A DNA stretch of 64,000 nt, taken from the NCBI GenBank assembly GCA_024509875.1, contig JAMPIV010019879.1, positions 102,001 to 166,000 of the forward strand, in the 5' to 3' direction. Of the stretch, positions 34,771 to 45,893 are shown piece by piece (positions within the stretch are counted from its first letter, which is position 1; the number at the start of each line of letters is the position of its first letter). The translations under genes were made by a program, and so were the position numbers. The DNA is from Oreohelix idahoensis. Lineage: Eukaryota; Mollusca; Gastropoda; Stylommatophora; Oreohelicidae. The notes under the pieces were generated by a model. It was not told the DNA's origin. It made no database searches and was given only the letters and a program-made list of their open reading frames with translations.

Positions 34771-36954
34771 GTCCGTTCGGAAATTCGTGCCCACAGAAAG
34801 CGTCAATTTTCTCCAAAACTGTTTGTTGTATGGACATGAATGTTGCATGCAGTCTTAGATTTTCCATGCAGTTTAGATTTTGCGATCATTACATCCACAG
34901 CTGTCGCGAAATTTGCAAAACGGCGATTTTCTTTGATCTTCTTGGAACATTTGCCTAAATCTGCCCGTAACATTAATTCTTACAGTAAATCACAACATTT
35001 GTGTGACAAGACGGTTCAAAGGCGTGTCCTAAATGTGTGATTGGTTGTTCACGTGATTTTGATACGAGGAATGATGTTCTGATAATGAACCATGATAGCA
35101 GTAAATCATCGGGAAGCTATGACAAATCGTAACTGTTTATGTGTTATTATAGATTTGCATATGAAATTAGTTTATCACAAACGAAGGAATGCGATCGACG
35201 TGCCTCATTCCGAATCGGACGACTCCAATAAATTCACAACAGTTATTGGTTGGATAAACTGCAAGCCATCTCGCTGCCAGTAATCTTCTTCCTGTAGCAC
35301 GTGTTCTTCACATTTAGCCCAGTACTCTGTGCCTATTCTTGAAAGGGCCTCACGAGTCATGTCTTTAACATCGCACATTTTAAAAGTGGTGTTCTGGGCG
35401 GCCACTTGCCCTTTAACTCTAGCCCAAACCAGCTCTATTGAGTTAAGGTGAGAATGGTAAGGTGGGAGTCGAAGAGAAACATGACCCTGCTCTTGGATGA
35501 TTTTATCAATCAGATACACTTTTGTCTTATTCCTCTGTCTCACAAGCTGCAACAACTCTGGTTTTAAATAGCTGTTGTCAGCGAAGATATTTTCATTCAC
35601 AAGCCACCTCCTGATTTCGTCTTTAGTGCTTGCCGAAGTGGGAGCTTTATCCTCCTGCGCTAGGACATTATGCTAGGACGCATTATCCATCACCAGACAA
35701 GACGGCCTATCTAGAGTCGGGAGGAGTGTATTCACTATCCAATCTCGAAAAATTTGCCCATTCATTTCACTGTGGTAGTCCGTACCATCTACAGACTTTG
35801 ATTGAAAAATAAGCTCTGCATCACGGACAAGCCCATTCTGTCTGCTGCCAGCATGTGCTAATATAATGCGTTGACCTTTGCTGCTGGGAATTTTCCTTCT
35901 ATGGTCTCCGTCAACAGATTGCCATTCTTTCTCGTTCGTATGATGAGCATTAACCCAAGATTCGTCCAAATACACTATATCATAGCCGTCTTGCCTTCTC
36001 TCACGAATCTGCCTAAGGTATTTGTTTCGAGCTGTAACCAGATGTGGTTTTTCGCATAACAAATTCCTTCCGCCAGACGTTTTTCTAAAAGTGAAGCCGA
36101 CACTTCTGACAAGTTGCCAAAGAGTTGTTTTTGAGACGTTAATATCGCATTCTACTTGCAGCCGACTTTTCAGCATGCGGAGAGTAACAAGTTGATTGGC
36201 ATTAAACATCTTCAAAATCAAACGTCTAATGACATCCTTGTCAAAATCATCAATTTTTTTCTTCCTTCCTTGCTTAACCGCAGCCTCTGTACAATCACCG
36301 TCTTGTTGTATCCAAAATCGAAAAGATCTTCTATCCACACCCAGGGCCTTTCGTGTTCTCCTACCTGGTTCTTGGATGTCGTGGTATAAACAACCCATCT
36401 TAGCCTCTCTGCGAAAATGCCTGTACAATATAACAGTTACCTTCTGCAAAGTGATAAATTTGCATTTCAGATTCATTGCGCTTTTCATAATTATGCAGTT
36501 TAGTTTATTAATATATTATACGCTGGTGTCGTTTTGTTTATTTGCAGCCAACTCATTGCAATTAGCATACGCCGCTGAAATAATTACTCGTGACTGTGTA
36601 CAATAGATGCGCACACGTGCGGACATGTAGTCACTACACTAATTCAAACCAAAAAAAATATTGAATAGCACATTTCATCGCTTGTGCTGTGCTGTAACAA
36701 AAATTAAGTGCGCAATTTTTGAACGGATCTTGTACCTTTCCTGTAGAACTAATAACAATTAACCCAGACAACGGTAAGAGTTTTTTATATAACTTAAAGA
36801 AGAAAATTCGAACATGACATGAGTTTTGTAAGGGCAAAAAATATATTAATAACTGCATTGATATCAGTAGGGCACGTAGCAAATTTCAATAACATCCGTC
36901 AAGGGGTTGCAAAGTTACAACGTTCAATGTGTGGGCACGAATTTCCGAACGGAC
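34771..36954 (-). mobile_element. IS630/Tc1-mariner-superfamily transposon, Sailor-like
   Basis: The ends are perfect 25 bp inverted repeats (34771-34795 and 36930-36954) starting GTCCGTTCGGAAATTCG. They are flanked by TA on both sides, the target duplication of this superfamily. At 2.18 kb, with a single long transposase frame, it has the size of a complete autonomous element. The only clear defect is one in-frame TAG. The right flank does not obviously continue the LINE on the left flank. Confidence 0.92.
35205..36488 (-). pseudogene. DDE transposase with ~83-residue D-E spacer, one nonsense codon
   Basis: A 427-codon frame begins at an ATG (36488). The N-terminal half contains helix-turn-helix-like segments (RRTRKALGVDRRSFRFWI near 43-60; LRMLKSRLQVECDINVSKTT near 103-122) for inverted-repeat binding. 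Catalytic residues are D175 in YLDESWVN, D268 in LVMDNAS and E352 in HLNSIELVW, spacing D-92-D-83-E. Tc1/mariner transposases normally have 34-41 residues between the last two; an enlarged spacer of about 82 defines the Sailor (DD82E) group. Codon 272 is TAG where the DNA-Tyr-His context of the family suggests a tyrosine codon. The frame is otherwise intact on both sides. It would act in the nucleus by cut-and-paste. Confidence 0.88.
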
Positions 36955-36956
36955 TA

Positions 36957-37467
36957 TATTAACAATTTCCTGTCGGTCAGAGCCAACTATGATAGGAAAC
37001 TCTTTACAGAGCGATACAACAGGAAGCAATCTGATCATCAGAAGAAGTCCCCCCGTCCGACAAGTGTTTCGGCCCGATATACTCCTTTACACTCTAAGGG
37101 GGGGCGGGCCCACTTGGGTCATGACTCCCAAGCGTCTCAGCCTCCTGTTGTCTTGTATCGAAAATGAACCCATTTCACTTATGGTAGCAACTTTAATCCA
37201 TAACTCCGCCAGCCATTAAGGCAATTGTGAAAGTAACAAAGAGAAGACAAATTATTCCGTTCGTTCCGTCGCACACACTGAGACACCATCGCGAAGCCGA
37301 CGAGTCTAGCCACTGCGCGTTCGCCACTGAAATTCTGACAGACACCCCTATAATATACACCGCCTGTTGCCCCCTCCGTCACAGCCCGTTCACTAGTACA
37401 CCAAAAAACTCAGCGTATTGTGGACTTAGAAAAATTCCTGGTGTTTTCTGTACCGCAGCGTTTATTG
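36957..37467. other. Possible 3' untranslated region of R2-like LINE
   Basis: No coding motif. It follows the stop of the R2-like LINE on the minus strand and could be its 3' UTR. A boundary or target duplication is not visible. Confidence 0.35.
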
Positions 37468-39987
37468 TCACGATTTCCATTGCCCATTGCGGTTGTTCCA
37501 CGGCCAGCCTGATGCCTTTTCGGCAGTTTCACTAAGCCTCTTCTGTGCCCTTGTTCTCGACTGTCCCCTCAGCCCCAACAGTTTCAATAGATCATACACT
37601 GATGCAGCCACAAGCCCTCTTGCGCCCACTTCAACAGCCATGACCCTTGCAGTGAACCCATCGTATCTCAGATCCGCGGCCAGATCACTATACTTGGCCG
37701 CTTTGAACGAATTTTGCTCGTCTAATCTGGATTCAAATGGCACGGTCAGTTCAATCAGTATGACCTGAAGCGTTGCTGAAGAATGAAGCACTATATCCGG
37801 CCGTCTCCGCGATTTTCTGATACTTTCTGGATATGCCCCTCATCCAGGTAGGTCTACCGCCATCTCCCAGTCGTTTGCACAGTCAAGAAGAGATGGTAAA
37901 CTGCTACCAGGATTACTCGGTTTGGGGTGTGCTGACGTTCCTGCCCTCAGAAAGTATGTCTTTGCGGTGCTCGGCCTGGGTTTGCTATTCGCCTTTATCC
38001 TTGCCAGATCTATTGTCGCAGCAAGCTCATTTAGCACTTTGTTATGGCGCCAAGTGTATCGCCCTTGCCCTAATGACACCATACACGCTGAGAGCATGTG
38101 TTCGAGTGTCTGCCTCCCCTGGCACAGGGGGCACTGTTCATCATCCGACTTTCCCCATTTCACAAGGTTGGTGGCCGACGGCAGCAGGTCATACATTGAT
38201 CTAACAACGAAGCTGAGCCTAAGAGGTGCCATATGCCATATATCATTCCATGTCAAGGACCTCTGCAGGGCTCCTTCCCATGTAGTCCATTGGCCTTGTT
38301 GGACCTGCTGCACTGCTTTTTGCAACCTCTTATCATTCTCAGCTCCTCGTATCTCCTGAACTACCATGTCTCTGCGCTCCCTGCTTGATGCCTTGGACCA
38401 CCAGCGGATGTCTCCATGACCAAATCCCCGTCTATTCGTTTGTGTGTATCCGATTACCTCCCTCAGTTTGAGTGACTCTTGGGCAGCATCAACAGCTTCT
38501 TCCACTCTCCACTTCCTTCCCGTTTTCAGTGTTGGCTGAATGGACTTAACCACGTCATCAGCTGACTCGCGTAGCATCATTGTAAGCCTTGCCTTTCCAA
38601 CTTTGTACTCTTCAACAACTGACTTGAAAGGAAGCAGAAGTTTTGACTTTTAGCAGTACAGTGCTACTTCTGACAGACCTGGTGGTACCCCTAGCCACTT
38701 TCTCATGAACTTGTTGACCTTCTGCTCTATAGCTTCCACTGTACTTGTGCTTATTTCATATATAAACAGTGGCCACAGCAACTTCGGTATCAACATGAAC
38801 TGGAGGCACCACAGTTTGAACTTTCCCAGGAGTCTGCTTTGGTCTATGATCTGTAGCCCTCTGTCTGCCATTTCTATTGTCTGTTGCACTGCCTTCGAGT
38901 CTTTTAATGAGGCATCGTACACCCTGCCAAGACTTTTAACAGGTTCCTCAATGACAGTAGGGATTCTTTGGTTGGAAACCATGAATATGTCCTCTGCTAT
39001 CTTCCCTTTCCTGACTGATAGGCTTCTCGACTTCTTGGGTTTGAAGCTCATTCTGCACCAGCTTACTAGTTCATCCAGGCGTGCTAACATCCTCCGGGCC
39101 TGATGTTTATCTGATGTCAGAATTGTTGTGTCATCCATGAATGCTTTGAGCGGTGGCATGTGACACATTCCACTGAGCTTTAGACCTATAGCCATTCCTT
39201 CAGCCGCATTGAGGATTACCTGCATAGCCATCACGAATAGTATCGGAGAGATGGTACACCCCATCGCAATTCCAACTTCAAGGCCAATCTACTTCGTTGT
39301 GTACTCTCTGGTTGAAAATCTGACAGCAAACCCTGCGAAATACAGCTTCAGCATTGCTGCAATCTCTTGTGGAACATGATACATTTCTAGGGCCTGCCAC
39401 AACATCTGGTGTGGAACGGATCCATAAGCATTCGCTAGATCCAACCAGATTACATGGAGGTTTGTTCTGTCAGACTTTGCCTTTTGGTTGCTTCCCATAT
39501 CATTGTGGCATGCTCTAGACATCCTGGTGTACCTGGGATACCTCCTTTCTGAATGGTAGTGTCAATGTACCCATTTGCCAGGAGGTTTGTAGTGAGTCTT
39601 TTCGCCATCACTGAGAAGAATATCTTCCCTTCCACATTGAGTAGTGAGATTGGCCTGAACTGACTGATGTCTGTGGAATTTTGCTCCTTCGGGATGTAGA
39701 CTCCGTTCGCCTTTCTCCATTCCTTGCTTACAAGCTGGGTTTTCCACGCATTCTTCAGTAAACGGAGCAGTCGTTTGAGCACTTCAGGGCATCTCTTATA
39801 CACCACATATGGAACACCATTAGGACCTGGAGCTGACTTGCACCGAGCTTTCTGGACAATGCTTTCTACCTCTTGCACCGTTGGGGGCTTGGTGTTAAAT
39901 TCAGCTCCTGGCTTACTCGGCCATTTAAGGTCTGCCATGCTGCTGAGCGGCTCATCTCTGCGATAATCTGAATATGTCATTCTAAGG
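37468..39987 (-). pseudogene. R2-like LINE, RT and restriction-like endonuclease part
   Basis: Reading leftward: an RT N-terminal region (CKSAPGPNGVPYVVYKRCP, FRPISLLNVEGKIF near 39650), WLDLANAYGSVPH near 39440, MGCTISPILF at 39264, catalytic AFMDDTTILTS near 39135, and a thumb. Then comes a Cys/His knuckle CPLCQGRQTLEHMLSAC near 38130, the C-x2-C-x7-H-x4-C form of R2-type elements. Last is a restriction-like nuclease (RRRPDIVLHS and LIELTVPFE near 37800-37730, then EVGARG), which would nick the target for target-primed reverse transcription. In-frame stops occur near 39286, 38650 and 37837, and there is a frameshift near 39490. The hAT at 39988 interrupts the gene upstream of the RT. Confidence 0.85.
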
Positions 39988-40402
39988 CAGGGGTCGGCAA
40001 ACTTTTAGTAGTGTCGTGCCGAAGTAATGTTGCAAAGTCACTCAGCGTGCCAACCTAAGTCCACCATATTTTTATATACAACAATTATTGAAACAATTTA
40101 AAAATGATCTTGTATTAACATGTTTCCGCTACATTAAATAATTATTCTATTCTTTGTAGATTATTCAATATTTTAATATAAATAGGAACAAATATCAATA
40201 CAAATATTATGTTTTGTAAAATTTAAGTTCTGAACACATTAGTTTGAAATTTTATAATAAAATTGCCATATGTATATTTTGTTAAGACAGAAAGTCCAAT
40301 AGTTTGAAGAACAAAACAATTAAATAAACCAAACATAAAACACGTTATTAAAATTTTAATATGAGTAATCATTGATTATTATTGATCTGAGTCATTAATC
40401 AA

Positions 40403-40768
40403 TTAATGGGACCCGTGTCCTTGCTTCTCCTTGGTTAATTGTTCAATATCAGGTGTGTATTTTGTCAATTTCAGCTTCATACAGGCTTCTGAATGCACAG
40501 GTGTTAGGCGACTTCTCTGTGGACTTAAAACAGCTTTAATGTGTGAGAAAATTTGTTCACATGTATAAGTTGACCCAAAAGCCGAAAGTAGAGCAAATGC
40601 AACTTTCTTCAAACAGGTGAACGCTTCAGGCAGGGATGTCCAGCAGTTGAGGATGGCAGCTGACTTTTCCAAGCAACTTCCTTCAAGAGTTTTTCGCAAT
40701 TCTACAAATTTTATCGTCCATAACTCTGATGCCTTGAATTCGATGTGTTGCATTTCAAAATTGTCAAC
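40403..40768 (-). pseudogene. hAT transposase, C-terminal dimerisation part
   Basis: Begins at VDNFEMQHIEFK and continues through EAFTCLKKVAFALLSAFGST and YTCEQIFSHIKAVLSPQRS, the hAT C-terminal (hATC-type) dimerisation region with its conserved helix after the catalytic glutamate. The eight codons before 40768 belong to the inserted LTR, not to the transposase. Joined to the part ending at 42804, after removal of the LTR and one TCAAC, the frame reads FEWMDVDNFEMQHI with no shift. Confidence 0.85.
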
Positions 40769-42803
40769 TGTCGTGAAACATTCTACATCCACATATATAA
40801 ATTAAAAGGTAAATGTAAAGCCTAACACATAAATTCAATAAAAGGAAAAGAAGAATGGTAAAGAACAGTGCTGTCACAATGACTGTACTCGAGATCCCCC
40901 TTTTTATGCTCCGTCTGCAAAATTGTAACGCTTTCAAGTTGATAGTAAAGCCTACTGCATCAATACACGCCTTCTACAATAAAACGTGTACTGTATTTCT
41001 AAGAAAACCTTGAGCTAGGCACACTGCGTAATGACCTAAATTAATACTTCCATTAATTTTATTTTATACACGGCGTGATGAAAAGACAGATGAACTTAGG
41101 ATAGAGAGAGGGAGGGCTGAAAGCAGGAACGCATGCAACACTAACACGCGTCTCGCGATACACAATTAATGCCACCCTCCCCACGTAAGGCCAGAAGCAC
41201 TAACTTTTTTTCAAATCGACAGTGATAAAAAACACTACCCATACGAGAGTTAGGTTTAAAAACCTGTAAAATGCTTATAAGGAAACATGACATTATACTG
41301 GTTTACGTTTGAAAGCCTGACAGTACAGCAGACACCCTAAAGTTTGGAAGTGAGGAGGTGGCAACAGCACGACTATCCTAGAAGAAAATACATATTTTTA
41401 ACGCCGCCACTTAGCTCCCTTAACACTTATATATTTGGGTTCCTTAGGACTTGCTGACAAAGAATATGTTAAGTGTTACGCAAATAGTCTAGGAATTAAC
41501 AAATTATAGCCAAAAGAAAATAGTGAGGGTGTCGGACAGCACCAAATCAGAATCGCACAGTGGCATGTTTTGAAACCACCCTTTTACGGGAAATAGGCCA
41601 CCATGTTACATCCTATTTGATTGGCGGGAATGATATGTAAGGCTAAACACGATTAGTCGGACTACAAATACTAATTTTTTGTTGTTAGAGGAAACGGTAG
41701 TAGGGGAACGTTTTTGAAAAGCGGTGTAAACATGGCCCGATTGGTTAGACCCGCCAATATAGTCAATTAGGAGCGTCAGTTCAGTGCCACATTTTGAAAT
41801 AAACTTACTAAGAAACAGTGCGTTGAGTTCCAGTGCATAATTTTCTAAATAAAAGCCTGGGACAGCGGCAGATCGGATTTTGTGCCATATTCATCGCCAG
41901 TCAACGTATTTGTTTATTATTTCCATGAATTGTGGGACCGTGGTCATAAGTTATTGAAGCAGCACTTGGTCTGAGTTTTGCTGAATCCAGAGGCTGACAG
42001 CATACTCCTTGGTCCAGATAGCGACCAGTGAGGTGTCTCCAGAACACAGTGAAGTAATCGAGCAGAGGAGTCTTTTCCTGCCGCCATCACGAAAGATAAG
42101 CTTCTGTGGCCAGAGTAGCTCAACATTATGTGCCCCCCCCCCCTCTAAAATTGACATTATATTAAACCCAGAGGGACAATAAATTGTTTCAAACGACAGG
42201 AACTGTGAACTTTTCCAAATACTATTTCCACGATAATCAAACACTTGAAGTCATGATGACAAACAACAATCTAGCTTGAAAAACAAAACCAGTATTACCT
42301 CATAGTACTACTTCACAACTTACACACATAGGATAATACTAATAAATTATGTCAATACAAAGATTATATATATAAACTGTGTACATACTACTTATAATTA
42401 CATTTGATTGTGATTCCTGGTTCACTGTGTAGTTGAATCAGGATATCCATTATTGAAAGGAATTATTACATATATATTTGAAACTTTACACTTGACTCAT
42501 TTAAGATAGTCTTATAGAGTGTTATATGTGTGTGAGTGTCACAGTGTTGTCAAGTGTTGTGGAATAAAATAAATTGTTTATCTGTCTGTTGTTGTTGTAA
42601 CTTACACTTCATCATTTTCATAACCCTAGACATTTAACGTAGTCATCACAATATTCCAGAATAATTCTGACTGAGGTATAAATGTGGTAGCAAGTAAGGT
42701 CATCTGTAATACACCACACTTATTAGATACAGATACCTTCACAGCTAATCTCAGTCAGTACACTAAGTCCCCTATAAGATTTATAACATCCCACTTTACC
42801 ACA
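40769..42803 (+). mobile_element. Solo LTR, family 1, inside the hAT
   Basis: Inverted relative to the 12.6-21.6 kb element: starts TGTCGTGAAACATTC and ends ACTTTACCACA, matching the complement of both family-1 LTRs over most of its length. The exact duplication TCAAC flanks it (40764-40768 and 42804-42808). It is about 375 bases shorter than the other two and more diverged, so it is an older insertion than the full-length copy. There is no internal region: a solo LTR produced by LTR-LTR recombination. Confidence 0.95.
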
Positions 42804-44298
42804 TCAACATCCATCCACTCGAAAAGAGATAGGTCAAATGGGATGTTAGTATGATCAATTAAGTCGGGCTTGATGAGGTACAAAAACATGGGCCCGTGAA
42901 TTTTGAAGTCTTCACCTCGTTTAGCAAACTCTCATTTGAGCGCTTCAACGTATTTCTGAAGCTCATCTCTGTTGACAGTAAATCGATTATAATGAGCCTT
43001 TACGTTTGGAAAGTACTTGTATGTGTTAGTGGTAATATCTCTGCAAAATGTGTCTAATTTTGACGCAAATCCTTTCCAGTGCTCAAAAAGATCAAATACT
43101 GTTTGATCCTGCCCTTGTAAACGCAAGTTTAATTCATTCAGATTTGTAGTTATGTCAGCCAGAAACATCAGCTTGCACAGCCAGTCCTCGTAATTCAATT
43201 CCGGGAAATGTTCTTTTTCATCAAGAAACACCTTGATTGCTTCTAGACATGATACAAATCTGTTCAAAACATTACCTCGACTAGGCCAAAGAACATTGCT
43301 GTACAGCGGGAGGTCCGCATATGCGCTCTCCATTTCTTGTAGAAGAGACTTGAATTGCCTGTGGGTCAATGAAGAGCGAGAAACTATGAAGTTAACTATC
43401 TTGACAACAGTTTCCATTACAGAGTTCAAGGATAGTGACGAAATCTTCGCACACAAACTCTCCTGGTGTATAATGCAATGGAATCTCAATACTTGACGTC
43501 CAATACGATCCTCAAGAAGTTTAACAAATCCTTTGTTCTTTCCGACAAATGCAGGGGCGGCATCAGTAGTAACACAGAATATTTTATTCATGTTAATGTT
43601 CTGATTTTCGAAATAGCTTACAAATGCAGTTATAATGTCCTCTCCCTTGGCTGTACCGTCAAAAGGTATCAGCACAGTTCTTCATAAATACGGTCGTTGT
43701 CACAATATCGCGCAACTATAGCTAGGCGCGCCACGTCATTCACATCGACACTTTCGTCAAGAGCGACACTAAATACAACAGCTTGTTGTAACCCGGTTGT
43801 TTGTTTTACCGTTACATTTTCAGCCATATCAGTTATGCGCCTCTCGATTGATCTCGCAGAAGCCGGTATTTCTCGAATCCGAGACAGTATTGTTTCTTTA
43901 TTTGGTAAATCACTGAACAAAATTTCAGCACTGCTCAAAAAAGTTTCCTTGATGTATTCTCCATCTGTGAAAGGTTTGCCCTTCGAAGCCACACACTGTG
44001 CAATTTTGTAACTACATTCGGTAGCTTTATTTTTGGTTCCAATTACTTGACTAAAAATACTACTTTGTTTTTTGTAGCCAGAAACAGCCATTTTTATGAC
44101 TTCACTTTTCTCCTCAGAGTTTTTAAACATGGACTGATGTTTGGTTTGATAGTGTCTTTGTACACTTGACGTACGGCACACGACACTTTCATAACATAAA
44201 GCACAAACAGCACGATCTTTTTGTTGTATGAATCCATATTCGTTTGTCCAAAAGTCTTGAAACGAGCGTATATCAAGTTTTTTTCTTTTTTGAGTCAT
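42804..44298 (-). pseudogene. hAT transposase, BED finger and catalytic part (ZBED5-like)
   Basis: Starts at the ATG of MTQKRKKLDIRSF (44298). A BED-type zinc finger follows (FWTNEYGFI, CALCYESVVC, HYQTKH, roughly residues 15-60), which binds transposon ends. The RNase H-like core begins at FSVALDESVDVNDVARLA (first catalytic Asp near 187). A one-base frameshift near 43675 interrupts it. The next frame gives CVTTDAAPAFVGKNKGFVKL (second Asp) and FHCIIHQESLC. A stop at 42932 lies shortly before the LTR. The protein resembles the ZBED5/GTF2IRD2-like branch of hAT transposases. This copy needs at least two repairs to be functional and is dead. Confidence 0.87.
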
Positions 44299-44995
44299 TT
44301 TAACGGCACCAAATTACTTAATAACAACACCAACTTTTGTGCTGCGGTCAACGGACTGTACGGGCATGAGTATGCGACAGCCGAGAGAACTGTAGAGGTG
44401 GTGGTGGTCAGGAGAGAGGGGAAGGATAGGACGGAAATATAACTTCGTCGAGGTCAGTCATTGTTGCTCCAAACTCACACTGGGAGTCAAAAACTGCGAG
44501 CGAAAACGAAATAAATACGCTCGTCCAGGCGCTAGCCAGACACTATTTCGTAATTATGATATTACGTCTCCGCTTGCCCGTCAAAATTCGCTTGGGATTC
44601 TTTTCAAGAATCTCATCCTGCAAACTACGGTAGCAGGTAGACGCCAGACTAGCGGGCACCGCAAAGTATAACCACTCCCCTTGAAATTCGTTGAAGAATG
44701 TTTGTTCTCGGAAACGGTCCGTAAAAACAAAGACTTACGTGCAGTATAGTATGATCAGGCCTTTAGTTTGCATCAGATGGCACATTCTTACCTTCAATGT
44801 CTAAAAACTTTCGTTTTGAAGGGTTGTGAAAACGGGTGTAGCTTTAAAAGAATTATATGCTTCTATTTAATTAAAAATTCAATTTTTTTAAAAATGAGAT
44901 CATATACTGTACAGTATTTTAATTCACTCAGCGTGCCATTGAAAATCGTTCCACGTGCCACGCTTGGCACGCGTGCCGTAGTTTGCCGACCCCTG

Positions 44996-45893
44996 TTCTA
45001 AGGTGTTCTTCCATGTCTTCTTTCTTGATGTTTAGCGTACCCGACCGTGGCTGCTCAAACAGTTCTTTGGCAAACTTGAAGGGCTCCCTGAAGAATCTTT
45101 CCCTATCCCTTCGAGTCTTCCTTCTCTTCCTGCACAACCTTTCTGCTCTACAAAGGGCATTATGTTGGCCTTTTAGGTGCTCCCAAACCTGTCGTAACCC
45201 TTCCTTCTCTGTGGCAACTGCGTTCTTGAAAAGTTTTCGGGCATGCTTCTTCTCTTTCCTGATTTCTTCTATTTTATTTTGTCTTCTACATCTTCGTGAT
45301 GGGTTACTTTCCCTTGCCTCCCTCACTCCGAACACTTTGCTACAGTGCAGATATATTATGTCGCCGAAGATTTCCAGCTTCTTCTCCAAAGTTATCTGCT
45401 TCAGGTTGTTATCCAACTCTTTTGCCAAGGCTTCGTCCAGCTGTTCTCAAAGCCCTTTTGCACTGGCAGGTGGAAACTTGATTGCATCTCTCTTCCCTTC
45501 CAAGAAGTGTGTGAGATCATCATCAGGCAGATCAACTTGAATGTACTCAGCACTGTGGATTGACTCCTGGCTGCGTTCTTCTAACGTCTTATACGTCGAG
45601 ACAGAGCGCTGTTGATGTCCTCCTGATGACCTCCCACACCCCTTTTTCGTTCGGTGGATTTTCATTCCTCTCTGAGTAGAGAATTCCCTACCACAGGCAC
45701 ATGGAAATTCCAGCCGTTGTTCAGAGCTCGAAGTCCGTGCAACGGGTCTGGTCGATTCCAATGAGGCGCCTGTGGATTCATCATTCTTCTCCCCCCCCCC
45801 CCCCCCCACCTTTCGGTGAATCCTGGGGGCATCTATTATTTTTGGGTCCTGTAGCAATTGAATTTTTGTAAATGAGTAAATTTTTTGACTCAA
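44996..45893 (-). pseudogene. R2-like LINE, N-terminal zinc finger part
   Basis: Contains a single N-terminal finger FPCACGREFSTQRGMKIHRT-KKGC (C-x-C-x12-H-x5-C) near 45700, comparable to the sequence-specific DNA-binding finger of R2-type LINEs. A basic region rich in RKR follows (RREARESNPSRRCRRQNKIE, RLCRKRRKTRRDRE near 45290-45090). One in-frame TGA lies at 45447. A long C-run at 45791-45807 disturbs the 5' end, and homology is lost upstream of about 45860, so the 5' limit is uncertain. The frame continues into 39987 once the hAT is removed. Confidence 0.78.

Larger units (their letters stand above)
39988..44995 (-). mobile_element. hAT DNA transposon inserted in the R2-like LINE
   Basis: Terminal inverted repeats CAGGGGTCGGCAAACT at both ends (39988-40003 and 44980-44995) and an exact 8 bp duplication TTCTAAGG (39980-39987 and 44996-45003) are diagnostic of hAT elements. 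With the element and one duplication removed, the LINE reads EEHLR-MTYSDY across the site without a frame change. The hAT is itself split by a solo LTR. Without that LTR and one copy of its target duplication it would be about 3.0 kb, a normal autonomous hAT size. Confidence 0.95.

Noticed and set aside
36907..37535. Overlapping plus-strand frames between the Tc1/mariner element and the LINE
   Set aside because: They have no motifs, overlap one another in different frames, and the first crosses a transposon terminus.
40769..40792. Start MDVECFTT as the beginning of the hAT C-terminal frame
   Set aside because: Those codons are LTR terminal sequence; the transposase frame joins at VDNFEM after the LTR is removed.
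44928..45540. Plus-strand frame of 185 codons opposite the R2-like LINE
   Set aside because: It is the antisense shadow of the basic region of the LINE protein, and its composition (Ser/Leu/Phe-rich) is what the complement of Lys/Arg/Glu codons gives.
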